The position numbers and the translations under genes are program-made. From Sorangium cellulosum (GTDB lineage Bacteria; Myxococcota_A; Polyangia; Polyangiales; Polyangiaceae), in NCBI RefSeq assembly GCF_001589285.1, contig NZ_JEMA01000604.1, positions 1-47,056 of the forward strand: a stretch of DNA of 47,056 bases, in the 5' to 3' direction. The notes beneath the pieces were generated by a model. That model worked only from the letters and a program-made list of their open reading frames with translations. It ran no database searches and had not been told where the DNA came from. Shown here one piece after another: positions 36,662-45,535 of the stretch (within the stretch, counting starts at the first letter, position 1; every line of letters starts with the position of its first letter).

Positions 36662-38569
36662 ATGCTGCACTTCACCGGCGTCCCGCTGCAGACCCTGCTC
36701 CAGATCGGCGCCCTCGCCGGGGCCGTTGTCGTCGTCTTCTACATCCTCAAGCTGCGCCGGCGGCCCGTCGCCGTCCCCTTCTCGAAGATCTGGGAGCGCG
36801 TCCTCCGGGACAAGGAGGCGACGAGCCTGTTCTCGCAGCTCAAGCGGCTGCTCTCGCTGCTCCTGCAGCTCGCGCTGCTCGCGCTGCTGCTGCTCGCGCT
36901 CGGGGATCCGCGCCCGCAGGCGAACCTCGTCGAGGGACGCAACATCGTCGTGCTCATCGACGCGAGCGCGAGCATGCAAGCCATCGACGTCGCGCCCTCG
37001 CGCATCGAGCTCGCGAAGGAAGAGGTCAGGAAGATGGTCCGCGGCCTGTCCGGCAGCGACCGCATGCTGCTGGCCCAGATGGACGCGGCCGTCACGCCCC
37101 TGTCCACGCTCACCGGGGAGATCGCCGACCTGGAGGCGGCCGTCGCCGCGGTGAAGCCGACCGACGCGACCGCCGACTTCGCGCGCGCGCTCCGCTTCGC
37201 GGGTGACACCCTGAGCGGGCTGCCGTCGCCCGAGATCATCGTCGTGAGCGACGGCGCGCTGGGCGAGCCGGCAGATCCCGGGGGGGCCGTGCGCCTCGGC
37301 GACGTCAAGCTGTCGTTCCTGCCCATCGGCAAGGGCTCGCGGAACGCCGCGATCACCGAGTTCTCGGTGCGGCGCTACCCGCTCGACAAGAGCCGCTACG
37401 AGGTGATGCTCGAGGTCACGAACACGAGCGACGAGCCGCTCGATCTCGAGCTGTCGCTGCTCGGCGACGGCCAGCTCACCGACCTGACGCGCATCCGGCT
37501 CCAGCCCAAGGAGAAGCTGCCCCGCTTCTACCCGAACCTCTCCGGCGCCTCGAAGACGCTCGAGGCGAAGCTCGCGCTGGCCGACGGCAGCTCCGACGAC
37601 CTGCCCGCGGACAACCACGCCTACGCGCTGCTCCCCGAGCGGCGCCGCGCGCGCGTCCAGGTCGTCACGGCGGGGAACATGTTCCTCGAGGCGGCGCTGC
37701 TCCTCGACGAGTACCTCGACGTGACGTTCGTCGAGCCGCAGCGCTACCCGGCGGCCGCCTCGTTCGACGTGACCATCTTCGACGGTGTGGCGCCGACCGT
37801 CGCGGCGGGCAGCGGCAGCCTGCTCTACCTCAACCCGACCGGGACGGGCCTCCCGTTCGAGGTGGGCAAGGAGATCCTGGACGACGATCCGAACTACCGC
37901 CTGGGCTTCGACGAGCTCGAGGCGAAGCACCCGCTCCTGCGCTACACGGCGCTCAGCGACGTGAACATCGCGCGCGCCCACACGCTCAAGGGCAGCAAGG
38001 AAGACCGGGTCGTCGGACGGAGCTACAAGGGCCCGCTGCTCATCGAGGGGCGGCGCGGCGGCGTGAAGTTCGTCGCGCTCGGGTTCGACGTCCGCGAGAG
38101 CGACTTTCCCCTGCGGATCGCCTGGCCGCTCTTCCTGCTCAACGCGATCAACAACTTCGTCGAGGAGGACACGAGCTACATCTCCTCGTTCCGCACGGGC
38201 GCCGTCTGGCACATCCCGGCGTCCTCGTCCGCGGAGACGGCGAGCCTGGAGCAGCCCGACGGGACGAAGCGCATGGTCCCGATCCAGGACGGGCGCGCCG
38301 TGTTCCTGGGGCAGCACGCCGGCTTCTACACGCTGCGCGTCGGCGGCGCTGGCGCGCAGGAGGAGAGCATGTTCGCCGCGAACCTCTCCGCGCCGCAGGA
38401 GAGCGCGATCGCCCCCGCCGCCGAGCTCAAGGTCGACGGCCGCGGCGCGGGCGCCGTGAGCGAGTTCAAGATCGGCGTTCGCCGCGAGCTCTGGGTCTAC
38501 CTGCTCGCGGCGGTGCTCCTCGTGACCGCGATCGAGTGGTTCACGTACCACAGGAGGGTGACGGTGTGA
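36662..38569 (+). CDS. BatA-type VWA membrane protein
   Basis: 635 residues. Two hydrophobic segments at the N-terminus (about 10-30 and 60-80, joined by LRRRPVAVPFSKIWERVL) are the Aerotolerance-regulator N-terminal module. A VWA domain follows with a MIDAS D100-A-S102-A-S104 (VVLIDASASM) and VVSDGAL. The middle is a set of beta-rich domains, including a GATase1-like core (RVQVVTAGNMFLEAALLLDE). The end has one more transmembrane helix (YLLAAVLLVTAIEWFTYHRR). Resembles BatA/BatB of Bacteroides aerotolerance operons. GTGA overlap with the following gene. Confidence 0.9.
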   Translation: MLHFTGVPLQTLLQIGALAGAVVVVFYILKLRRRPVAVPFSKIWERVLRDKEATSLFSQLKRLLSLLLQLALLALLLLALGDPRPQANLVEGRNIVVLIDASASMQAIDVAPSRIELAKEEVRKMVRGLSGSDRMLLAQMDAAVTPLSTLTGEIADLEAAVAAVKPTDATADFARALRFAGDTLSGLPSPEIIVVSDGALGEPADPGGAVRLGDVKLSFLPIGKGSRNAAITEFSVRRYPLDKSRYEVMLEVTNTSDEPLDLELSLLGDGQLTDLTRIRLQPKEKLPRFYPNLSGASKTLEAKLALADGSSDDLPADNHAYALLPERRRARVQVVTAGNMFLEAALLLDEYLDVTFVEPQRYPAAASFDVTIFDGVAPTVAAGSGSLLYLNPTGTGLPFEVGKEILDDDPNYRLGFDELEAKHPLLRYTALSDVNIARAHTLKGSKEDRVVGRSYKGPLLIEGRRGGVKFVALGFDVRESDFPLRIAWPLFLLNAINNFVEEDTSYISSFRTGAVWHIPASSSAETASLEQPDGTKRMVPIQDGRAVFLGQHAGFYTLRVGGAGAQEESMFAANLSAPQESAIAPAAELKVDGRGAGAVSEFKIGVRRELWVYLLAAVLLVTAIEWFTYHRRVTV

Positions 38570-41388
38570 GCGCGTTCCGTGGCCGCAAGCTCCGCGTCGT
38601 CGCGTGGGCCATCACCTGCGTCGCCCTCGGCGGGATCCTGTTCTGGGCGTACCGGAGGTACGTCCTCCTCCATCCGGATCCGACGCTCACGTGGGTGCGC
38701 GAGGGGGTGAAATACGAGCTCCTCAACCCGAAGATGCTCGGCGCGCTCCTGCTCGCGCCCTGGTTCGTCGGGGTGCTCGCGGGGTCGCTCGCCGACCTTC
38801 CCCTCCCGCAGCGCGTGCTCTCCGTGCTGCTGCGCATCGCCTTCGTCGCGCTGATCGCGCTCGGGCTGTCGCGGCTCGCGAGGACCGCGACCACGGAGAA
38901 GGTCGCCACCATCTACCTCATCGACGTCTCCGAGTCCGTCACGGACGAGGCGCTCGACGACGCGCGCGCGACGCTCGACAAGGCCTTCGTCGAGAAGCCG
39001 GAGGACGGCGTCATCAAGGTGATCACCTTCGCGCGGCGGCCGCGGCTCGTCGAGCGCGCGGCCGGCGAGCCGGCAGGGGGCGACGCCGAGCGGCGCGCGC
39101 CGGCGATCGGCCGCCACCTGGACGAGAAGGGGCAGCGCGGCGATCTCGGCGCGGGATCGAACCTGCAGGCGGCGCTGCAGCTCGCCTACGGCCTGTATCC
39201 GCCCGGCCACCTCAAGCGCGCCGTGCTGATGTCGGACGGCGTGCAGACCGACGGCGACGTGCTCGCCGAGGCCAACCGGGCGCGCGACTTCGGGGTGCGG
39301 CTGTTCTCGATCCCGTACCGGCGGCCCGCGCCGCCCGAGGTCGCGGTGCGGGAGCTCAGGATGCCGGACCGGGTCAAGGTCGGCGAGACGTTCGAGATCC
39401 ACGCCGACATCTACGCCAGCCGCGCCACGAAGGCGCGCGCGCGGCTGTTCCAGGGCGAGGCGCTCAACGGCCTCGAGGGCATCCGGGATCTCGAGCTCAA
39501 GGCGGGGCCGAACGACGTCATGTTCAAGAGCGTCGTGCGCATCGCGGGGCAGGTGACCTACGCGCTCGAGCTCGACCAGATCGCGGACGACAAGTTCAAG
39601 GAGAACAACCGGTACGCGACCACCATCGACGTGCCCGGACGCCCGTCCGTGCTCTACATCGAGGGGACGCCGCAGCACGCTGGCCCGCTCTCGAGCGCGC
39701 TCACCGCGCAGCAGCTCGACGTCGACGTCAGGCCGCCGGCCGGCTTCCCCGGCTCCCTCAAGGAGATGGAGCGCTACGACTTCCTGATCGTGTCCGACAC
39801 CCCGAAGGAAGCGCTCAGCCTGCAGGGACAGGAGATCATCGAGAGCTACGTGCGCGATCTCGGCGGCGGGTTCCTCTTCGCCGGTGGCGAGTCGGGGTAC
39901 GGCCTCGGCGGCTGGTACCGCACGACCATCGAGCGGATCTTGCCGGTACGGATGGACAACGAGCGCAAGAAGGACATGCCGAGCATCGCGATGGCGCTCG
40001 TCATGGATCGCTCGGGGTCGATGACCGGGCTGCCGATCGAGATGGCCAAGGCCGCGGCCAAGGCGACAGCGGGGGTCCTGGGATCGGACGACCTGATCGA
40101 GGTCATCGCGTTCGACTCGGCGCCGACCCGCTACGTGAAGATGCAGCCCGCGCGCAACCGCTCGCGCATCGCCGGTGAGATCGCGCGCATCCAGCCGGGC
40201 GGCGGGACCGAGATCTTCGGTGCCCTCGACGCCGCGTACCAGGACATGACGGTGACGCAGGCGCGCAAGAAGCACGTCATCCTGCTCACCGACGGCAAGG
40301 CGTCGACGGGCGGCATCCGCGATCTCGTGTCCGCCATGATCGCCGAGTCCATCACCGTGACCACCGTGGGGCTGGGCAACGATCTGGACGAGCAGCTCCT
40401 CAAGATGATCGCCGACGTGGGCGGAGGGCGCTTCCACGCGGTGCCAGACCCGAACAACCTGCCGCGGATCTTCACCAGGGAGACCGAGATGGTCGCGCGC
40501 GCCGCGGCCGTCGAGGAGTGGTTCCCGGTCACCCAGGTCGGCGACGCAGCGTTCCTCCGCGGCATCGACATCCGCACAGCGCCGAACCTGCACGGCTACG
40601 TTTCGACCAAGCTGAAGCCACCGCCGGCCCAGGAGCTGCTCACGAGCGACACCGAGGAGCCGATCCTCGCGCGGTGGCGGGTCGGCCTCGGGTGGACGCT
40701 GGCCTGGACGAGCGACGTGAAGGCGCGCTGGGCCGTGGAGTGGCTGAGGTGGCCGGGCTTCGAGAAGTTCTGGGGGCAGCTCATCCACGAGCACATGCGC
40801 CAGAAGCACCGCCGCGAGCTCGACATGAAGGCCGAGATCGTGGACGGAGAGCTGCGCGCGTCCGTCGACGCGTTCGGGGCCGACGACCGGTTCGAGAACA
40901 ACCTGACCTCCCGGCTCAGCATCATCGGGCCAGAGCCGGGCGGCACGACGCGGGTCGTCGACATGCGGCAGACCGCGCCAGGGCGGTACGAGACGGCGCT
41001 CCCGCTGGACCGGTACGGCTCCTTCCTGCTGCGGGCGGAGCACCTGCGCGAGGGCGAGGACGGCTCCCTGCGCGCTGTCGCGGTCAGCTACGGCCACGTC
41101 TCGAACCCGTACCCCCGGGAGTACGCGAGCTTCGAGCCCGAGCTCGCGACCCTCGAGAAGGCTGCGGTGTCGACCGGCGGCGCTGTCGATCCGGACGGCG
41201 TGGCGGCCATCTTCGATCCGGCAGGGGAGAAGGTGACCTTCCACGAGGAGCTCTGGCCGCGGTTCATCTACGCCGCCATGGCCGTCTTCCTGCTCGACCT
41301 GCTCGTCCGGCGGGTGCGGCTCTTCGACCGGAAGTTCGTCGCGCGTCGGGGCCGCGGGCCCGGGGGACAGAGGCTCCCCGTCGTATGA
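38566..41388 (+). CDS. large membrane protein with two VWA domains
   Basis: 940 residues from GTG 38566, which overlaps the upstream TGA and has GGAGGG seven bases ahead. Three hydrophobic segments lie before residue 105. Two VWA domains are visible: the first with D120-V-S122-E-S124 (IYLIDVSESV) and the second with D481-R-S483-G-S485 (LVMDRSGSM), each a MIDAS sequence. Between them is a GATase1-like Rossmann segment (RPSVLYIEGTPQHAGPLSSA and LGGGFLFAGGES). After the second VWA come beta-sandwich regions and a final hydrophobic segment (FIYAAMAVFLLDLLV), so both ends are membrane-anchored. Last gene of the MoxR operon. Confidence 0.9.
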   Translation: MSAFRGRKLRVVAWAITCVALGGILFWAYRRYVLLHPDPTLTWVREGVKYELLNPKMLGALLLAPWFVGVLAGSLADLPLPQRVLSVLLRIAFVALIALGLSRLARTATTEKVATIYLIDVSESVTDEALDDARATLDKAFVEKPEDGVIKVITFARRPRLVERAAGEPAGGDAERRAPAIGRHLDEKGQRGDLGAGSNLQAALQLAYGLYPPGHLKRAVLMSDGVQTDGDVLAEANRARDFGVRLFSIPYRRPAPPEVAVRELRMPDRVKVGETFEIHADIYASRATKARARLFQGEALNGLEGIRDLELKAGPNDVMFKSVVRIAGQVTYALELDQIADDKFKENNRYATTIDVPGRPSVLYIEGTPQHAGPLSSALTAQQLDVDVRPPAGFPGSLKEMERYDFLIVSDTPKEALSLQGQEIIESYVRDLGGGFLFAGGESGYGLGGWYRTTIERILPVRMDNERKKDMPSIAMALVMDRSGSMTGLPIEMAKAAAKATAGVLGSDDLIEVIAFDSAPTRYVKMQPARNRSRIAGEIARIQPGGGTEIFGALDAAYQDMTVTQARKKHVILLTDGKASTGGIRDLVSAMIAESITVTTVGLGNDLDEQLLKMIADVGGGRFHAVPDPNNLPRIFTRETEMVARAAAVEEWFPVTQVGDAAFLRGIDIRTAPNLHGYVSTKLKPPPAQELLTSDTEEPILARWRVGLGWTLAWTSDVKARWAVEWLRWPGFEKFWGQLIHEHMRQKHRRELDMKAEIVDGELRASVDAFGADDRFENNLTSRLSIIGPEPGGTTRVVDMRQTAPGRYETALPLDRYGSFLLRAEHLREGEDGSLRAVAVSYGHVSNPYPREYASFEPELATLEKAAVSTGGAVDPDGVAAIFDPAGEKVTFHEELWPRFIYAAMAVFLLDLLVRRVRLFDRKFVARRGRGPGGQRLPVV

Positions 41389-41600
41389 CATCGGGCCGGA
41401 GCCTCCCCGCCGTGGGAGGGCCCGGTAGCACAGCCGAGCCCTCATGACCTCCGATCCCCCGCTCCGCCCCGAGCTCGCGCCCGGCGCAGGCGAGCTTTCG
41501 TCAGGTAGTCCCCGACTTCGCTGCATGGATCGCTGTGCCCCAGCCCGCCGGTCTGCACCATTTCGCGACGCGGAAGGGCCGTCTTGGGCTAGTTTCCCCT

Positions 41601-41606
41601 TATAGA
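41601..41606 (+). promoter_or_regulatory. possible -10 element ahead of the methyltransferase-like gene
   Basis: TATAGA at 41601-41606 sits 37 bases before GTG 41643, a sensible leader length. A TTGGGC at 41584-41589 is too close (11-base spacing) to be its -35. Supports a start at 41643 rather than at 41535. Confidence 0.35.
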
Positions 41607-41642
41607 CCGGTGGTAGAGGAGCCCTGGAAAGCAGCGAAGGAC

Positions 41643-42584
41643 GTGAACGCGCTCGAGGCCTCCACCTCCCGGCCTCCGGTAGGTCGTCCGCTCATCATCA
41701 GCGGCGATCCGCTCGCATCGCTCCGCTACCGGGGCGCAGCGATCTCGTCCAACACCGCCCTCGGCCGGCTGCTCCGTGAGTCGCCCAGGGCGATCGCGGA
41801 GCTCCACGAGCAGGAGATCGCGCTCGGGATCGACGTCGTCCGGGCGCTCACGTCCGCGACGACGACGCGCGCGCTGGCGCCCATCGGCATGGCGTTCCGC
41901 GCCGCCGCGCTGACAGGGACCGCCGTCGAGCTCGCGAGCGAGGCGGCGGGCGCCGCCTCGCGCCGCGTGGCGGTGGCCGGTATCCTGGGCCACACTGCCG
42001 CCGCGCCCATGGCCGACCGGATTGCGGAAGATTACGCGGTCCATGCGGCCAGGCTCGCGGCGGCCGGCTGCGAGATCCTCGTCGCGTGCGGCTTCGAGCC
42101 AGCCCAGGCGGCGTGCGTCGCCCCCGCGGTCGCGCGGCTCGCGCGCCGCGCCGCGGTTGTCAGCGCCAGCTCGACGCAGCTCGCGACGTGGTCGCTCGTG
42201 GAGCTCGACGGCGCCGGGCGCACCGTCGACGGCGAGGGCTTCGAGGAGGTCGCCCGGGTAGCGCTCGACAGCGGCGCCGACGCGCTGCTCTTCGAGATCG
42301 CGTCGGTCGACCTCGGGCTCAACATCCTGCGGCGCCTCGAGGGCGTCGCCGACGAAGCCCAGGTCGGCGTGCTGCTCAGCGCCGACGCGGCTCAGGCGGG
42401 CGGGGCCGACCGCCTCGCGCCCGCCGAGGTATGCGACGCCTGGGCCGCATCCGCGATGCGGCTCATCGAGGCGGGCGCGCGGATGCTCGGGGGAGGAACG
42501 GGGACAACGCTGGCGCACCTCGGTGCGCTCGCGAAGATGCTCCGCACGGCGCAGCGCGCGCCCCTGTTGAGGCGTGCGCTCTAG
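41643..42584 (+). CDS. homocysteine S-methyltransferase-like protein lacking the zinc site
   Basis: 313 residues from GTG 41643 (preferred over the longer GTG 41535 because a -10-like element lies between them; neither has a strong ribosome site). The barrel resembles MetH/BHMT-type homocysteine methyltransferases: PLIISGDPLASLRYRG, HEQEIALGIDVVRALTSATT and repeated small residues. In the family the zinc that activates homocysteine is bound by GGCCG near the C-terminus. Here residues 283-288 are GGGTGT (MLGGGTGTTLAHLG), both Cys lost, and the earlier Cys motif reads LLSADA. Homocysteine methylation is not expected. It precedes the glutamate-cysteine ligase by 27 bp, same strand, so a link to thiol metabolism is suggested by context only. 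Confidence 0.78.
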   Translation: MNALEASTSRPPVGRPLIISGDPLASLRYRGAAISSNTALGRLLRESPRAIAELHEQEIALGIDVVRALTSATTTRALAPIGMAFRAAALTGTAVELASEAAGAASRRVAVAGILGHTAAAPMADRIAEDYAVHAARLAAAGCEILVACGFEPAQAACVAPAVARLARRAAVVSASSTQLATWSLVELDGAGRTVDGEGFEEVARVALDSGADALLFEIASVDLGLNILRRLEGVADEAQVGVLLSADAAQAGGADRLAPAEVCDAWAASAMRLIEAGARMLGGGTGTTLAHLGALAKMLRTAQRAPLLRRAL

Positions 42585-42611
42585 GCGAGAACGATACAAA
42601 CCGGAAACGTG

Positions 42612-43988
42612 ATGATGGCCGACGCAAGCCACGCGAGTGAGTCGAAGTCTCAACCGTTGAAGACGTTCGACGACCTGCTGTTTCCCTTCCACGAGGCCGT
42701 GAAGCCCGAGTCCGACCATCGGATCGGCGCCGAGGCGGAGAAGTTCGGGGTCGACGCCAGGACGGGCGCCGCCATCCCGTACGAGGGCGAGCGGAGCATC
42801 CTCTCCGTGCTCCAGGCGCTCGTCGAGCGGCACGGCTGGACGCCCGAGCACGAGACGCCCGACGGTCCGCTGATCGCGCTCGTCCGGGCCGGCGCCTCGG
42901 TGACGCTGGAGCCGGGAGGGCAGCTCGAGCTGTCCGGGGCGCCCCTCGAGACAATCCACCAGATCTGCTCGGAGATGTCCGGGCACCTCGCGGAGCTGCG
43001 CGACATCTCCAGCGAGCTCAACTTCGCCTGGCTCGGCATCGGGTTCCACCCGTTCGCGTCGCAGGCCGAGCTCTCGTGGGTGCCCAAGGCCCGCTATGCG
43101 ATCATGCGGCGCTACCTGCCGACGCGCGGCGCGCACGGCCTCGACATGATGCGCCGCACCGCCACCGTGCAGGCGAACTTCGACTACGCGAGCGAGGAGG
43201 GCGCGATGCGCGCGCTCCGCGTGGCGCTCCGGCTGTCCCCGCTCGTGACGGCCATCTTCGCGAACTCTCCGTTCTACGAGGGGTCGATGTTCGGCGGGCG
43301 GAGCTACCGCGCCAGGGTCTGGCTCGACGTCGACCCCTCGCGGCAAGGGCTCGTCCGCGGCGTGCTCGAGCGCGGCCGCCGCTTCTCGGACTACGTCGCG
43401 TGGGCTGTCGAGGCGCCGATGTTCCTCATCAAGCGCGACGGCGAGGTGATCGAGAACACCGGACAGACGTTCCGCGACTTCCTCGAGCACGGCTGCCAGG
43501 GGCACCGGGCCACCCGCGCCGACTGGGAGATGCACCTCAACACGCTGTTCCCCGAGGTCCGGCTGAAGCGCACCATCGAGGTCCGCGGCGCCGACTCGCT
43601 GCCGGCCAACCTGATCTGCGCGCTCCCGGCGCTGTGGGCGGGCATCCTGTACGACGCGCGCGCGCTCGACGAGGCCGACGCCCTCTCCGAGAGCTTCCGC
43701 TTCGACGAGCTCGAGGCCGTGCGCCCGATGATCGCCGAGCGCGCGCTCCGCGCCACGTTCCGCGGCAAGCCGCTCGCGGCGGTGGCCGAGCAGCTCGTCT
43801 CGATCGCCTCGGGCGGCCTCGAGCGGCGCGCGCGCCTGAACAAGAACGGCAAGGACGAGCGCGTCCACCTCGAGCGGATCAGCGCGCTCATCGCCAGGGG
43901 GCAATCCCCGGCCGATGCCCTCGTGGATGGGCTCAGCAACGACGACCCGGATCTGCGGAGCAAGATCCTCGATCGTGCGAGGATCTGA
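42612..43988 (+). CDS. gshA: glutamate-cysteine ligase, plant type
   Basis: 458 residues (start ATG 42612, with GGAAA six bases ahead; ATG 42615 and GTG 42609 also fit). HRIGAEAEKFGVDARTGAAI (about 36-55), LEPGGQLELSGAPLETIHQI and ANFDYASEEGAMRALRVAL are the GCS2/GshA motifs of the plant and alpha-proteobacterial family. LKRTIEVRGADSLPANL carries the catalytic Arg region. The enzyme makes gamma-glutamylcysteine from Glu, Cys and ATP, the first step of glutathione synthesis. No gshB is seen here. Alternatively, the same family includes EgtA, the ergothioneine pathway ligase, but that pathway's other genes are absent. Confidence 0.92.
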   Translation: MMADASHASESKSQPLKTFDDLLFPFHEAVKPESDHRIGAEAEKFGVDARTGAAIPYEGERSILSVLQALVERHGWTPEHETPDGPLIALVRAGASVTLEPGGQLELSGAPLETIHQICSEMSGHLAELRDISSELNFAWLGIGFHPFASQAELSWVPKARYAIMRRYLPTRGAHGLDMMRRTATVQANFDYASEEGAMRALRVALRLSPLVTAIFANSPFYEGSMFGGRSYRARVWLDVDPSRQGLVRGVLERGRRFSDYVAWAVEAPMFLIKRDGEVIENTGQTFRDFLEHGCQGHRATRADWEMHLNTLFPEVRLKRTIEVRGADSLPANLICALPALWAGILYDARALDEADALSESFRFDELEAVRPMIAERALRATFRGKPLAAVAEQLVSIASGGLERRARLNKNGKDERVHLERISALIARGQSPADALVDGLSNDDPDLRSKILDRARI

Positions 43989-44051
43989 GCGCGGCTCGCC
44001 GCCGCGGGGGCGCGGGGGGCCTGGCGCACCGGGCAGAGGACGTCGACCTGC

Positions 44052-45365
44052 ATGACGGTTGTTTATCTCCTAGGCACCTTGCTTCTGGTGCTCCTGAACG
44101 CGTTCTTCGTCGCTTCCGAGTTCGCCATCGTCAAGATGCGGCCGACGCGCCTGGAGCAGCTCGTGCGCGAGGGCGACGCGCGCGCGCGGCTCGCGCTCCA
44201 GATGTCGCAGCGGCTCGACGCGTACCTCTCCGCCAACCAGCTCGGCATCACGCTCGCGTCCCTCGGGCTCGGCTGGATCGGCGAGCCGGCGATCGCTCAC
44301 CTCATCGAGCCGGCGCTCGCGCCGCTCGGCGCGTGGGCGGGGATCAGCGCGCACGCCATCGCGGTCGGCATCGCCTTCATCGTGATCACGTCGCTCCACA
44401 CGGTGATCGGCGAGCTCGCGCCGAAGTCGCTCGCCATCCAGCGCACCGAGAAGGTCACGCTCTGGGCGGCGCGGCCGCTGCACGGGTTCTTCGTCCTGAT
44501 GTGGCCGGTGATCTGGGCGCTGAACTCGATGGCGAACGGGTTCATCCGGCTGTTCGGGCTCCGGCCGGCCGGCGAGGAGGAGATCGCGCACACCTCGGAG
44601 GAGCTCCGGCTGCTCTTGACAAGGAGCCCCGCGGGGCTCGACCCGGCGCTGCGCAGCATGCTCGTGCGCATCTTCGACCTGCGCCGGCGCACGGCGCGGC
44701 ACGTGATGTCGCTCCGCTCCGACGCGGCGACCCTGCGCGCGAACATGACGATCGACGAGGCGGTGCGGACCGTCGCCGACGCCGGGTACTCCCGGTATCC
44801 GGTGCTCGACGAGCACGGCAAGAACGTGCTCGGCTACCTGCACCTGCGCGACCTGTTCGACGTCCTGAGCCAGCGCCGCCGCGCGACGCGCGTGGCCGAG
44901 CTGCTCCGCAAGCCGATCTTCGCGCGCGAGAACACGTCGGTCGAGCGCCTCCGCCTCGAGATGCAGGCGCGCCAGGTGCCGGTCGCGATCATCACCTCCG
45001 CCTCGGGCGAGTTCATCGGGCTCGTCACGATGGAGGACCTCATCGAGGAGATCGTCGGCGAGATCCGCGACGAGAACGACGAGGAGGTGCCGCCGATCCA
45101 CCGGCGCGGCGGCGGCATCGTCGACGTCGACGGCCGCGTGCTGCTCGCGGACCTGGAGCGCGACGCGCACATCGTGCTGCTGCCCGAGGTGAAGACCGTC
45201 GAGACGGTCGGCGGCTACATGCTCGGCCGGCTCGAGCACCCGCCCGAGGCGGGCGAGCGGGTGGAGTGCGAGGGCTACACGCTCGTGGCCATGGACGTCG
45301 CTGGCCGGAGGGTGCGGCGCGTCCGCATCGTCCCGACCGAGGTCGCCGGGGGCGAGCGGTCGTGA
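44052..45365 (+). CDS. CNNM/CorC-family transporter-associated protein (DUF21-CBS-CorC)
   Basis: 437 residues. DUF21 with four hydrophobic segments (about 1-175, start LLLVLLNAFFVASEFAIVKM), then a CBS pair (about 200-335, with SRYPVLDEHGKNVLGYL and GEFIGLVTMEDLIEEIVGEI), then a CorC_HlyC domain (about 345-432). These proteins are usually named hemolysin-like but are Mg2+/Co2+ efflux-type CNNM relatives regulated by nucleotide binding to CBS. The start ATG has no strong ribosome site. The acidic linker ENDEEVPP joins CBS and C-domain. Confidence 0.93.
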   Translation: MTVVYLLGTLLLVLLNAFFVASEFAIVKMRPTRLEQLVREGDARARLALQMSQRLDAYLSANQLGITLASLGLGWIGEPAIAHLIEPALAPLGAWAGISAHAIAVGIAFIVITSLHTVIGELAPKSLAIQRTEKVTLWAARPLHGFFVLMWPVIWALNSMANGFIRLFGLRPAGEEEIAHTSEELRLLLTRSPAGLDPALRSMLVRIFDLRRRTARHVMSLRSDAATLRANMTIDEAVRTVADAGYSRYPVLDEHGKNVLGYLHLRDLFDVLSQRRRATRVAELLRKPIFARENTSVERLRLEMQARQVPVAIITSASGEFIGLVTMEDLIEEIVGEIRDENDEEVPPIHRRGGGIVDVDGRVLLADLERDAHIVLLPEVKTVETVGGYMLGRLEHPPEAGERVECEGYTLVAMDVAGRRVRRVRIVPTEVAGGERS

Positions 45366-45535
45366 CCAGCGCCGCCCCCCGGGGCGCGGATCGACGAAAC
45401 CGTGCCGTCCGTCGGGGGCGCCGCCCCGGGAGGTTCGCGGCGAGGCGCGTCTCCCACAACCGGTCGTCCCGGCGGCGAGCTGCACGCGGATCCCGGTACA
45501 AAGTTTGGCGGACCGGTACTACCCTGGCTTCGTAA

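Noticed and set aside
38497..41526. 1009-residue minus-strand frame
   Set aside because: Antisense to the dual-VWA protein with clear MIDAS motifs; no recognisable domain.
41584..41606. TTGGGC and TATAGA as a full promoter
   Set aside because: Spacing is 11 bases, too short for sigma70; only the -10 part was kept as a weak feature.
45373..45432. GC-rich palindromes after the CorC-like gene (near 45373-45386 and 45414-45428) as terminators
   Set aside because: Loops are two to three bases and no T-run follows; not distinguishable from GC-rich chance pairing.
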